A stretch of 64,000 nt of DNA from Lacrimispora saccharolytica (GTDB taxonomy: Bacteria > Bacillota > Clostridia > Lachnospirales > Lachnospiraceae): contig JACJJN010000014.1 of the NCBI GenBank assembly GCA_016899975.1, forward strand, positions 26,722 through 90,721. Reading direction: 5' to 3'. The notes beneath the pieces were generated by a model, which did not search any database, was not told where the DNA came from, and was given only the letters and a program-made list of their open reading frames with translations. The translations under genes and the position numbers were made by a program. Position 1 is the stretch's first letter, and each line of letters begins with the position of its first letter. Of this stretch, positions 51,498 through 59,883 are shown piece by piece.

Positions 51498-51631
51498 GTA
51501 ACAGTTCAGCCTTACTGAACTGTTACATGCAAAATCCATTTAAAATCGCCTTCGGCGATGGGATTTTGCACTCCTGAATCACGTTCTCACGGTCTGCGCA
51601 GCATGTGCGCAGACCTGGGCTGAACTGTTAC
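51498..51631. repeat. 134-base element with GTAACAGTTCAGCC terminal inverted repeats
   Basis: Ends are perfect 14-base inverted repeats GTAACAGTTCAGCC and GGCTGAACTGTTAC. The left end is itself a hairpin (51498-51509/51515-51526), the middle has AAAATCGCC..GGCGAT..GATTTT (about 51541-51566), and the right part a perfect 10-base stem GGTCTGCGCA/TGCGCAGACC (about 51589-51615). Three hairpins between terminal repeats look like a small non-autonomous element. Members at 5229-5256 and 60749-60775. Confidence 0.75.
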
Positions 51632-51669
51632 GGAATCTTCTTTCACCAGCAAGTCATGTTTATATTTTT

Positions 51670-51698
51670 TTGCATTTCTTCCGCGTATAAGTTAGAAT
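51670..51698 (+). promoter_or_regulatory. Promoter of the uvrX-yolD genes
   Basis: TTGCAT (51670-51675), 17-base spacer, TAGAAT (51693-51698) on the plus strand; a second TATAGT follows at about 51708. No GAAC-N4-GTTC LexA box is seen within 150 bases. Confidence 0.6.
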
Positions 51699-51732
51699 AG
51701 AAGTGGTATAGTATGATACAGGAGTTTTGCTG

Positions 51733-53256
51733 ATGAGAGAAAAAACTTACATTGCCATAGATCTGAAATCTTTTTACGCGTCTGTCGAGTGTATGGAGCG
51801 CGGCCTCGATCCGATGACCGCCAATCTTGTGGTCGCTGACCGCAGCCGCACGGAGAAAACCATATGTCTCGCCGTTTCCCCTTCCCTGAAGTCCCACGGG
51901 ATTCCCGGACGGGCAAGGTTGTTTGAGGTGATCCAGAAAGTGAAGGAGGCCAACGAAAAGCGGAAGCTCCGCCTCCCTTCTCACAGGTTTTCCGGAAAAT
52001 CCTGCAATGCCGCTGAGCTGACGGCTCATCCGGAATTTGCCATTGACTTTCTGACAGCTCCTCCTCAGATGGCACATTATATGAAATGCAGCGCAAAAAT
52101 CTATGACATTTATCTGAACTATATCGCTCCGGAAGACATCCACGTATATTCCATCGACGAAGTTTTTATGGATGTTTCCAAATATCTGAAAACTTACGGA
52201 TTGTCTGCCGAAGGCCTTGCAAAAAAGATCATCCTGGACGTGCTGAACACCACCGGCATTCCTGCCGCTGCCGGTATCGGTACCAATCTTTTTCTCTGCA
52301 AGGCGGCGCTGGATATTGAGGCAAAGCATATTCCGCCGGATGAAAACGGCGTCCGCATCGCCCGTCTGGATGAATTTTCCTTCCGGCGTTCCCTTTGGAA
52401 CCACCGGCCGCTGACCGATTTCTGGCGCATCGGCAAAGGTTACGCGAAAAAACTGGAAGAACACGGGCTTTTTACAATGGGGGATATTGCCAGATGCTCC
52501 CTTGGAAAGCCGGATGAATATTACAATGAGGATCTGCTTTACCGCCTTTTCGGTGTCAACGCCGAACTTCTGATCGACCATGCATGGGGCTGGGAACCCT
52601 GCACCATTGCGGACATTAAGGCATACAAACCGGAAGCCAAAAGCATCGGCGCTGGCCAGGTACTGCAATGTCCTTATTCTTATGAGAAAGCAAAACTTGT
52701 CGTTCAGGAAATGGCAGATTCTCTTTCCCTGGATCTGGTGGACAAACGCCTGGTGACCCGGCAGCTTGTTCTGACCGTCGGATATGATATTGAAAATCTG
52801 AAAGATCCAAAGCTCCGAAAACGGTATCACGGTGAGATCACCACCGACCATTATGGCCGCCAGATTCCCCGGCATGCCCACGGAACCGTAAATCTCCCCC
52901 GGCAGACGTCCTCTTCCAGCCAGATCATAACAGCGGTCACAGATTTGTACGCCCGGATCGTAAATCCGGAACTCCTGGTACGGCGGCTCACCCTGACCGC
53001 CACCCATGTTGCAGAAGAAATTCCGATGGAACAGAAAGAGACTTACGAACAGCTGAATCTTTTTACTGACTACGAACTGCTGGAACAGCAGGAGGCTCAG
53101 GAGAAGGAGAAACTGGAAAAAGAACGGAAAATGCAGGAAGCCATGCTGGAAATCAAGAAAAAATACGGAAAAAACTCTATTTTGAAGGGAATGAACCTGC
53201 AGGACGGGGCAACCGCCATCGACCGGAATCAACAGATCGGAGGACATAAAGCATGA
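51733..53256 (+). CDS. uvrX: Y-family DNA polymerase, UvrX/YqjW type
   Basis: 507 residues. IAIDLKSFYASVECMERGLDPM carries the first metal Asp and the tyrosine gate; the second acidic patch is in YSIDEVFMDVSKYL; further landmarks TGIPAAAGIGTNLFLCKAALD and RPLTDFWRIGKGYAKKLEEHGL (HhH region). The clamp-binding motif QLNLF is in the C-terminal region (ETYEQLNLFTDY). Such proteins are common on mobile elements and phages and make error-prone synthesis past lesions. ATG at 51733 follows GGAGTTTTGCTG. The YolD-like gene overlaps by four bases. Confidence 0.93.
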   Translation: MREKTYIAIDLKSFYASVECMERGLDPMTANLVVADRSRTEKTICLAVSPSLKSHGIPGRARLFEVIQKVKEANEKRKLRLPSHRFSGKSCNAAELTAHPEFAIDFLTAPPQMAHYMKCSAKIYDIYLNYIAPEDIHVYSIDEVFMDVSKYLKTYGLSAEGLAKKIILDVLNTTGIPAAAGIGTNLFLCKAALDIEAKHIPPDENGVRIARLDEFSFRRSLWNHRPLTDFWRIGKGYAKKLEEHGLFTMGDIARCSLGKPDEYYNEDLLYRLFGVNAELLIDHAWGWEPCTIADIKAYKPEAKSIGAGQVLQCPYSYEKAKLVVQEMADSLSLDLVDKRLVTRQLVLTVGYDIENLKDPKLRKRYHGEITTDHYGRQIPRHAHGTVNLPRQTSSSSQIITAVTDLYARIVNPELLVRRLTLTATHVAEEIPMEQKETYEQLNLFTDYELLEQQEAQEKEKLEKERKMQEAMLEIKKKYGKNSILKGMNLQDGATAIDRNQQIGGHKA

Positions 53257-53663
53257 ACAAATCTTACGACGATATCATCCACCTGCCGCACCATGTTTCC
53301 GCCACACATCCCCATATGTCCATGGCTGAACGGGCGGCGCAGTTTTCTCCTTTTGCCGCGCTGACCGGTTACGAAGATGTTCTCACCGAAACAGCACGGA
53401 AAACGGAGCAAAAGATTGAACTGGACGAAACGATAAAAGAAGAGCTGGATCAAAAACTTCATCTTCTGGCGGAACATGTGCAGAATCCCCCTTCCGTATC
53501 CATCACTTACTTTCAGCCGGACGATTATAAGGAAGGGGGACAGTATGTAACCAAAACCTGCCGGATCAGAAAAATCAATTCCATGACACAAGTGATACAG
53601 ACAACAGACGGATCACAGATCCCGATCTGCAGTCTCTTAAAGATCGAAAGCGACTTTTTTTAG
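53253..53663 (+). CDS. YolD-like family protein
   Basis: 136 residues. MSMAERAAQFSPFAALTGYEDVLTETARKTEQKIELDE is the typical start of the form paired with UvrX; then ITYFQPDDYKEGGQYVTKTCRIRKINSMTQVIQTTDGSQIPICSLLKI (YolD core around YFQPDDYKEGG). Unknown function, often co-transcribed with Y-family polymerases and thought to modulate them. ATG overlaps the polymerase stop codon (ATGA). Confidence 0.9.
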   Translation: MNKSYDDIIHLPHHVSATHPHMSMAERAAQFSPFAALTGYEDVLTETARKTEQKIELDETIKEELDQKLHLLAEHVQNPPSVSITYFQPDDYKEGGQYVTKTCRIRKINSMTQVIQTTDGSQIPICSLLKIESDFF

Positions 53664-53724
53664 TTTTCTGCAATCCTGCTCCTTATCGTTTATTCTTATT
53701 ACATGAGGAAGGGAGATTAGACAT

Positions 53725-54115
53725 ATGATAAACAATCGAAAGTTTCTTCACGGAAATGCTCCGCAGCGATTTTATCAACAATTTTTCCCATGAATTCAAA
53801 ACCCCCATCGTCTCCATCGCGGGGTTTGCAAATCTTCTCCGGTGCGGTAATCTTACGAAAGAACAGACGGAAGAATATCTTGCTATGATTGAAGAAAATT
53901 CCTCCGTCTGTCTTATATGGCGACCAATATGCTGAATCTGACAAAAGTGGAAAATCAAACGATCCTGACTGACGTTACTCGCTATAACCTCTCGGAACAG
54001 ATTCGCTCCGCGGGGGATCGGTCTCGCCGTTGTAAAAAAGGTTGTGGAGCTGCATCATGGAGAAATCTCTGTCAGAAGCGAAAACAAAGCGACAACGTTT
54101 ACCGTTTCTGTATGA
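53725..54115 (+). pseudogene. Remnant of a sensor histidine kinase
   Basis: About 390 bases keep broken pieces of a histidine kinase in several frames. A start ATG at 53725 with AAGGGAG upstream reads into FLHGNA then shifts. The H-box SDFINNFSHEFKTPIVSIAGF lies at about 53765-53825, followed by LTKEQTEEYLAMIEE; after a shift, MATNMLNLTKVENQTILTD; after a deletion, the G-box part GIGLAVVKKVVELHHGEISV ending with SVRSENKATTFTVSV and a stop at 54113-54115. The N-terminal sensor, N-box and most of the ATPase domain are gone. No matching response regulator is next to it. Confidence 0.8.
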
Positions 54116-54141
54116 CATAGATCAGCAGGGAGACGTTTTTT

Positions 54142-55875
54142 CTATTCTACATCCTGAAGAGCCGCATAGTTTTCTTCCCCGGTTCGTACTTTAACGACTC
54201 TCGTTACATTATAAACAAAAATCTTTCCATCCCCGATATGTCCGGTATACAATGCTTTTTTCGCCGCTTCGATCACAGAATCGACCGAAATTTTTCCGAC
54301 TACAACCTCCACTTTCACTTTGGGAAGAAGGTTGGCATCGAGTTCCACACCTCTGTATTTTTCTCCGGCTCCTTTCTGTATTCCGCATCCCATGACCTGT
54401 GTCATTGTAATTCCGGTTACTCCCAGGTTGTTCAATGCTGTCTTCAATGTATCAAACTTCGAAAGCCGGCAGATAATGCTGACCTTATGCATTCCTGTAT
54501 CATATACACCATCCACACTCGTCTGCTGACGGACCACTTTGACTGCGGCATCCACCTGTCCTTTGGATGCCTTTTCATAATCATCCTCCCCCAGATCCGT
54601 GTTTTCATTGACATCCATATCCATGCCGGCCATATCATTAATCGCGAATCCTGAGTATGCGGATGCAAGCCCATGTTCGTGGATATCAAGGCCATCCAGT
54701 TCAATCTGCTCCGGCACACGCAGTCCTACTGTCTTATCAATCACTTTGAAGACGATGAACATCACCAACAACACATAGGCCGCCACACTGACTGCGCCCA
54801 ATACCTGAATTCCCAGCTGTCTGAATCCACCGCCGTAAAACAAGCCGACACCTACACCGTCTCCGCCATTGCTGAACAGACCAACTGCCAAAGTTCCCCA
54901 GATTCCATTTACCATGTGGACAGAAACCGCACCTACCGGATCATCTATCTTTGCTACATTATCAAAGAACTCCACAGCCAAAACTACCAGAACACCAGCG
55001 ATCAGGCCGATGAAGAATGCTCCAACCGGAGTCACACAGTCACAGGGAGCCGTAATAGCTACCAACCCCGCAAGAGCTGCATTAAACGTAATCGACACAT
55101 CCGGTTTTCCATAACGGATCCATGTAAAAATCATACCCACGACTGTGGCAACCGCCGCTGCAAGGTTTGTATTGAACATTACCAAAGATGCCAGTTCCAT
55201 ATCCGCATCTGTCGTCATTGCAACTGTGGATCCTCCGTTAAATCCAAACCAGCAGAACCAGAGGATAAACACACCGAGCGCCATCGCCATGATATTATGC
55301 CCGGGAATCGCTCTTGCTTTTCCGTTTTTATCGTATTTTCCGATACGCGGCCCAAGCATTGCCGCGCCAAGGCATGCGACCAGTCCTCCAACCATATGTA
55401 CACAAGTGGAACCTGCAAAATCATGAAAGCCAAGTGATGAAAGCCATCCTCCTCCCCAGATCCAATGTCCGGAAATCGGATAGACAATCAAGCTGATCGC
55501 CGCACTGTAAATACAATACGCTTTGAAATTTGTCCGTTCTGCCATAGAACCGGAGACAATCGTCGCCGCTGTTGCACAGAACACCGTCTGAAAGATCGCA
55601 TAGCACCATGTGGGAAGTGTGCCAAAGTCATAAGTTCCCCTGATCAGCGGATCAAACCCACCGATCCATGGACCTGTCCCTGCGAACATAATGCCAAATC
55701 CAACCAGCCAGAAGCACGGTGTGCCGATACAGAAATCCATCATATTTTTCATCAGGATATTACCTGTATTCTTTGCCCGTGTCAGTCCCGCCTCGCAGAG
55801 AGCAAAGCCCGCCTGCATAAAAAACACCAGTATCGCTGCTATAAGCACCCAGATTACATCGGTTGCTGAATACAT
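54142..55875 (-). CDS. Ammonium transporter Amt fused to a PII (GlnB/GlnK) domain
   Basis: 577 residues. Residues 1-400 are an Amt/Mep/Rh channel with eleven helices and the twin histidines in STCVHMVGG and SVHMVNGIWG; residues 460-577 are a PII protein (MHKVSIICRLSKFDTLKTALNN, MGCGIQKG, YRGVELDANLLPKVKVEVVVG, YTGHIGDGKIFVYNVTRVVKVRTGE). The PII T-loop has Leu where the uridylylated Tyr51 of E. coli GlnB is, so control should be by nucleotide and 2-oxoglutarate binding, acting in cis as a plug. ATG at 55875 follows AAAGGAGGAAATTTT. Leader has two terminator-like hairpins (55904-56016). Confidence 0.95.
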   Translation of the reverse strand: MYSATDVIWVLIAAILVFFMQAGFALCEAGLTRAKNTGNILMKNMMDFCIGTPCFWLVGFGIMFAGTGPWIGGFDPLIRGTYDFGTLPTWCYAIFQTVFCATAATIVSGSMAERTNFKAYCIYSAAISLIVYPISGHWIWGGGWLSSLGFHDFAGSTCVHMVGGLVACLGAAMLGPRIGKYDKNGKARAIPGHNIMAMALGVFILWFCWFGFNGGSTVAMTTDADMELASLVMFNTNLAAAVATVVGMIFTWIRYGKPDVSITFNAALAGLVAITAPCDCVTPVGAFFIGLIAGVLVVLAVEFFDNVAKIDDPVGAVSVHMVNGIWGTLAVGLFSNGGDGVGVGLFYGGGFRQLGIQVLGAVSVAAYVLLVMFIVFKVIDKTVGLRVPEQIELDGLDIHEHGLASAYSGFAINDMAGMDMDVNENTDLGEDDYEKASKGQVDAAVKVVRQQTSVDGVYDTGMHKVSIICRLSKFDTLKTALNNLGVTGITMTQVMGCGIQKGAGEKYRGVELDANLLPKVKVEVVVGKISVDSVIEAAKKALYTGHIGDGKIFVYNVTRVVKVRTGEENYAALQDVE

Positions 55876-55903
55876 AAAATTTCCTCCTTTTTCACTCCGG
55901 TAC

Positions 55904-56016
55904 AAAAAAATGCATCTCAGAGATGGTACCGCTCTCTGGATGCACGTCTTTGTACTGTAAAGGTATTGGTATGGATAAAAAGAAAAGCGCCTCGGAGATG
56001 ATGCTCCAAAGCGCCT
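55904..56016 (-). promoter_or_regulatory. Tandem terminator hairpins in the amt leader
   Basis: Hairpin 1 (55986-56016): a fully paired stem (with G-T pairs) GGCGCTTTGGAG/CTCCGAGGCGCT, loop CATCAT, then TTTTCTTTTT. Hairpin 2 (55911-55944): TGCATCCAGAGA/TCTCTGaGATGCA, loop with GGTACC, then TTTTTTT. Both lie between the promoter at 56035-56063 and amt, so they can act as attenuators; hairpin 1 probably also ends the kinase operon. Confidence 0.7.
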
Positions 56017-56034
56017 TTGCCTTTTATGGGACGA

Positions 56035-56063
56035 ATTCTACACCCAAATATTTTTTTTGTCAA
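56035..56063 (-). promoter_or_regulatory. amt promoter overlapping the end of the kinase gene
   Basis: Perfect TTGACA (56058-56063), 17-base spacer, TAGAAT (56035-56040) on the minus strand, within the last codons of the histidine kinase gene, so the amt leader is about 150 bases. Confidence 0.75.
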
Positions 56064-57090
56064 GCAAAATTTTATCTTCCTTTTCCACCAAAGGAAAACT
56101 CAGGGAAAGCTCGAAGCCCCTGCCCCACTCAGACCAGACGTCCAGCCGGATCCGAAGATCATCCGCCATCTTTTTTACCAGATACAGACCCATGCCGGTT
56201 GCTTTCTTTTTCCCATCGGCCGGATCACCGGTAAAACCTTTTTCAAAAATATAGGGAAGATCGCATGTCCGTACACCCATACCGTTATCGCGGATACGAA
56301 GAATCGCTTCCGTTTCCTTTGTTTCCCAGCGCAGCGCCAGTTCCGGATCTGCGGAACTGTATTTTACGGCATTGCTCACCACCTGTCCCAGGAGAAACTG
56401 AAGCCCTCTCCGGTCTGTGAAAACTTCCGTATGGGGCACCTGGTTCTGAACCAGAAACTGTTTCTCCTCCAGAAGCAGCCGGTAATCTTCCAGAACCTCC
56501 TCCAGGCAGTCACGCAGATCCACAAACTCAAACAGATAATCTTTCCGCACGCTTTTCAGGCGGGCATAGTATAGCATCTGATTGACATACTCCTGCATCT
56601 GGTTTCGGATATAGTCGAGTTTATAATCCATGGATTCCGGCATATCACCCCTTTGATTGTCCAGCATCAGTGTCAGTAGAGACAACGGCGTCTTTATCTC
56701 ATGAGCCCATGCCTCCACATATTCTTCATAGTCTTCCATGTCTGCCGCCGCTCTTGCGCATGCAAGCTGCTTTTCCCGTAAGGCTTTCCCCAACAGCCGG
56801 ACGCAATCCGCTTCCGACCCGCTGACGGTTTTGACCAGGTTCTCCTCATGCCACTGGTCCGGATGTTCCAGGAAATCCCGGAACGCCTCCTGCTTCTTTC
56901 GCTCCAGGCCCCCCAATACAACGGCAGCAGCTCCAAACAGAAAGACTGTGACAAGAAGCATCACCGGTGCAAGCACGGAAAAGGCACCGGAATCCGACAG
57001 CCACAGCAGGAGGGCAGAAAGTCCATCGATTCCCAGAAGGAGCACCAGCCATGGCCAATACCGGCAGACCGCTTTCCATTTATCCTTCAT
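56038..57090 (-). CDS. BceS-like sensor histidine kinase
   Basis: 350 residues. Two short N-terminal membrane helices (about residues 12-32 and 37-60) with almost no external loop, as in intramembrane-sensing kinases; H-box VEAWAHEIKTPLSLLTLML (near residue 130); N-box QVVSNAVKYSS; ATPase boxes RDNGMGVRTCDLPYIFEKGFTG and ATGMGLYLVKKMADDLR. ATG at 57090 has GTGGGGAGCACGGAT and overlaps the regulator gene by 11 bases. It senses through the BceAB-type transporter encoded upstream rather than ligand directly. Confidence 0.92.
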   Translation of the reverse strand: MKDKWKAVCRYWPWLVLLLGIDGLSALLLWLSDSGAFSVLAPVMLLVTVFLFGAAAVVLGGLERKKQEAFRDFLEHPDQWHEENLVKTVSGSEADCVRLLGKALREKQLACARAAADMEDYEEYVEAWAHEIKTPLSLLTLMLDNQRGDMPESMDYKLDYIRNQMQEYVNQMLYYARLKSVRKDYLFEFVDLRDCLEEVLEDYRLLLEEKQFLVQNQVPHTEVFTDRRGLQFLLGQVVSNAVKYSSADPELALRWETKETEAILRIRDNGMGVRTCDLPYIFEKGFTGDPADGKKKATGMGLYLVKKMADDLRIRLDVWSEWGRGFELSLSFPLVEKEDKILLDKKNIWV

Positions 57091-57766
57091 ATCCGTGCTC
57101 CCCACTTTCCAGACGGTATCCCACTCCCCGCACCGGCAGGATCTTCTGTTTCATCCCAAGACCCGTCATCGTCTTTTTCAGCCGTGTCAAATTGACCTGC
57201 AGCGCATTCTCATCGATAAATTCCGTCGTTCCCCACAATGCCATGCACAGATCTTCCTTCGTAACCGTCCGGGAAGGGTGCGAAACAAACGTCTCCAGCA
57301 ACTTTCCCTGATTTTTCGGCAGTACCACAGAGGTATTATGGATATACAGGGTATACGTCTGCCGGTCCAGCAAAAACTCCTCCCCTTCCAGCAGATTGGA
57401 ACGCCCTTCGTATCGTTTCAGAACATTCGCCACTCTGGCAAGCAGCCGTTCCTTCCGGCAGGGTTTGGTCAGATATTCATCTGCTCCAAGAGCAAGCGCC
57501 TGGAGCTCATCCCTCATCTGGTCCCTGGAAGTCAGAATAAGGACTGGAAACGCGTTTCTTCCTTTGACTTCCCGGCAAATCTGAAATCCACTGGCGCCGG
57601 GAAGATTAAGGTCAAGGATCACAAGATCCGGGGAGATTGCCTCCAACTGCTCCGCCGCCTGATGAAATTCAAGGATTTCCTCCACGTGATACCCTGCATG
57701 CCTGAGCATTCTTGACAATTCCTCACGCATCAACGGTTCATCTTCTACAACAGCGATTCTTTTCAT
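57080..57766 (-). CDS. BceR-like response regulator (OmpR family)
   Basis: 228 residues. Receiver domain IAVVEDEPLMREELSRML with phospho-Asp in DLVILDLNLPGASG and Lys in LTKPCRKERLLARV; winged helix from about residue 130 (GKLLETFVSHPSRTVTKEDLCMALWG, NALQVNLTRLKKTM, VRGVGYRLE). ATG at 57766 has AGAGGAGAAACTTGC; a long in-frame extension upstream to 58069 overlaps the permease gene and is not real. Expected to activate the bceA promoter at 60677-60701. Confidence 0.93.
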   Translation of the reverse strand: MKRIAVVEDEPLMREELSRMLRHAGYHVEEILEFHQAAEQLEAISPDLVILDLNLPGASGFQICREVKGRNAFPVLILTSRDQMRDELQALALGADEYLTKPCRKERLLARVANVLKRYEGRSNLLEGEEFLLDRQTYTLYIHNTSVVLPKNQGKLLETFVSHPSRTVTKEDLCMALWGTTEFIDENALQVNLTRLKKTMTGLGMKQKILPVRGVGYRLESGEHGYEG

Positions 57767-57807
57767 GCAAGTTTCTCCTCTCTCCCGCACATCTTCCACA
57801 TCCGGTC

Positions 57808-59883
57808 TTATTCTTCCCGCTCCGGTACCATCAACGTCAGAAGATACCGGCTGCTGGAACGTTTTACGGCGGCCATATAAATCCATTCTACCACACAGAG
57901 CGCGAAAATCATAGCCGCCGAAACCAGCATCATCTCTGTGACGGTCCCCTGTGTTCTTGATGATAGAATTCCGGAAAGCAGTGCCCTCACCGCAAACAGA
58001 CTGTTTGCCGCAGCAACCAGCACCGGAATGCCGAAATACCACTGAACCTGCTTCTTCGCCGACTGGCATAAAGCCTCATAAGACGCGCCAAGCTTGATCA
58101 GCGTTTTATATCTACGATGTGTTTTTCTCTGGTTCATCAGAAACTGGACGCCCATCACTGTGTTGGCAACGATCAGAAAAATAACGGCAAGATAGATTGT
58201 AATGTAACTGGACGCAACCATATAGAAAAGCTGTCTTCCCATATTCTGCAGATAACTTTCATAGTGCAGACCGGTTTCATTGAGTTTCTGATTCATTTCC
58301 GATATCGCCTGCATCAGGCTGACACCATCCGTCACACTCTTATCCAGAGCAGCATCCACATAAACGTCGAAATTTCCCTGGGTGTAATAGGAAAATGCTT
58401 CGTCCGGCAGGATCAGCGCAAAAGACAGCGTAATGGAACGGTCTGTCACAAGGCTGACCGTCTGCACACTTCCGGTTAAGCGGATTGGGTTTCCATCCAG
58501 CGTCGTTTCCGGGCTGTCCGCCAGTAGATCGTTCATGATCTGAAGCCGTTCGCCGGATATAAACTCCTGATCCATGTAAATCGCCGCCTCGTTTTTCTCC
58601 AGGTCCAGATCCGGAAGCCCCGCAAGGCGCAGCAGCCGGTTATAGCCGCTCAGCGAGATCAGATGCGGGTATTCCGCATAAGAAAGAGTGTTCTGCAGGG
58701 TATCCCGTGCATCCGATTCCGGAAGTTCGGAAAGCTCTTCCATCAGACCGTCCAGTTCCAGAACATTTTCATACTCCTCCGTGGTTCTGATATAACCTAC
58801 TTTCATATCAAACACATCGGAAAATTCCTTTTCCAGTTGATGCTTTTGCAGTGTTTCGATCACCTGTTCTGCCCCATAGCTCTCTTCTTCCTCGGAATGC
58901 TCCTGAAGAAAGGTATAATCCAGCACATGAGATTCCGACTTGCCATAAAAAGCCGCCACTGCCACACCTGCCCCGAAACAGCACAGCGCCGCAAGGATCA
59001 GGATGGAACTGACTGCCATGGTTTTTGACTGGCAGACCACACTCTCCTGGATCTGCCGGACATTAAATCTGTGCAGACGGCGATCCCTTTTTTCTCCTTT
59101 CAGGATCAGACCGAAAACAGAACGAAGCCCATAAAACAAGAGCAAAGTCCCCGCAAATCCCAAAAGGATCGTCAGTCCCATAATGGAAACTTTCCTCCAG
59201 GACATTCCCTGGATTGCCAGATAATAGGCACTGCCAAGACAGCAAATACCAGCCAGAAGCGCCAGCCCATAGACCACGGCGGGACGCTGTTTTTTGCTTC
59301 CTTCCGGAACCTCAGCCAAAAGTGAACCAATCTCCTGACGGCTGATCTTTGCGCTTAAAATCAGAAACGCCGCCAGCTTGATTGCCAGAAATCCCACGAT
59401 GGTCAGCAGCACGGCGGACAAAGACAGAGAAAACTGATGCCCGATAATGCCCAGTCCAACCAGCCTTGCAACAATCAGGCTGATCAATTCAGAAAGCAGT
59501 ACAGCCGCCGGGAGACCAATTACAAGCGCAATCACGCTGCTGCTCAGATCTTCCGCAAGAAGAAGCCAGAACAGCCTGCCTCTTCGCATTCCCAGCATCA
59601 GGTACATGCCAAATTCATGCCTGCGCCGTTCCAGCTGAAACTTACTGGCAAAATAGATCAGAAAGAATAGGATGACCAGTGTCATTCCATAAAACAGCGG
59701 AATCATCGCCAGAAGCCGGTTTACCGCATCACTTTCCATCTGGCGGAGAAACTGCATGACATCCTGCTGAGACAGGGACAAAACAATGTAAAAAGCAATG
59801 ATGGAAATCAGCAGGGAAGCGAAAAACAATCCGTTCTCTCTTCGGTTCCTTCTGCTGTTTCGTCGGATCAGTTCAAAGAACAT
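57808..59883 (-). CDS. BceB-like FtsX-family ABC permease
   Basis: 691 residues. Ten predicted helices: one near the N-terminus (18-40), a group to about residue 300, a large external domain (about 325-540, beginning after FYGKSESHVLDYTFLQEHSEEEE), and three helices at the C-terminus. FELIRRNSRRNRRENGLFFASLLISIIAFYIVL and FASKFQLERRRHEFGMYLMLGMRRGRLFWLLLAEDL are BceB landmarks (core ERRRHEFGMYLMLGMRR). ATG at 59883 with GGAGGGGGAAGTGCAA; overlaps the bceA stop. Confers resistance to cell wall peptide antibiotics such as bacitracin, by analogy. Confidence 0.93.
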   Translation of the reverse strand: MFFELIRRNSRRNRRENGLFFASLLISIIAFYIVLSLSQQDVMQFLRQMESDAVNRLLAMIPLFYGMTLVILFFLIYFASKFQLERRRHEFGMYLMLGMRRGRLFWLLLAEDLSSSVIALVIGLPAAVLLSELISLIVARLVGLGIIGHQFSLSLSAVLLTIVGFLAIKLAAFLILSAKISRQEIGSLLAEVPEGSKKQRPAVVYGLALLAGICCLGSAYYLAIQGMSWRKVSIMGLTILLGFAGTLLLFYGLRSVFGLILKGEKRDRRLHRFNVRQIQESVVCQSKTMAVSSILILAALCCFGAGVAVAAFYGKSESHVLDYTFLQEHSEEEESYGAEQVIETLQKHQLEKEFSDVFDMKVGYIRTTEEYENVLELDGLMEELSELPESDARDTLQNTLSYAEYPHLISLSGYNRLLRLAGLPDLDLEKNEAAIYMDQEFISGERLQIMNDLLADSPETTLDGNPIRLTGSVQTVSLVTDRSITLSFALILPDEAFSYYTQGNFDVYVDAALDKSVTDGVSLMQAISEMNQKLNETGLHYESYLQNMGRQLFYMVASSYITIYLAVIFLIVANTVMGVQFLMNQRKTHRRYKTLIKLGASYEALCQSAKKQVQWYFGIPVLVAAANSLFAVRALLSGILSSRTQGTVTEMMLVSAAMIFALCVVEWIYMAAVKRSSSRYLLTLMVPEREE

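Noticed and set aside
51640..51732. LexA box in front of uvrX
   Set aside because: No GAAC-N4-GTTC pattern was found.
51643..53247. Minus-strand open frame of about 530 codons
   Set aside because: Antisense to the UvrX polymerase, whose plus-strand motifs, ribosome site and promoter are convincing.
55904..55950. T-box leader upstream of amt, suggested by GGTACC near a terminator
   Set aside because: The conserved T-box sequence around TGGNACCGCG is not present in the right form and amt is not an aminoacyl-tRNA or amino acid gene.
57767..58069. N-terminal extension of the response regulator
   Set aside because: It overlaps the permease gene in another frame, has no family similarity, and the ATG at 57766 has a good ribosome site.
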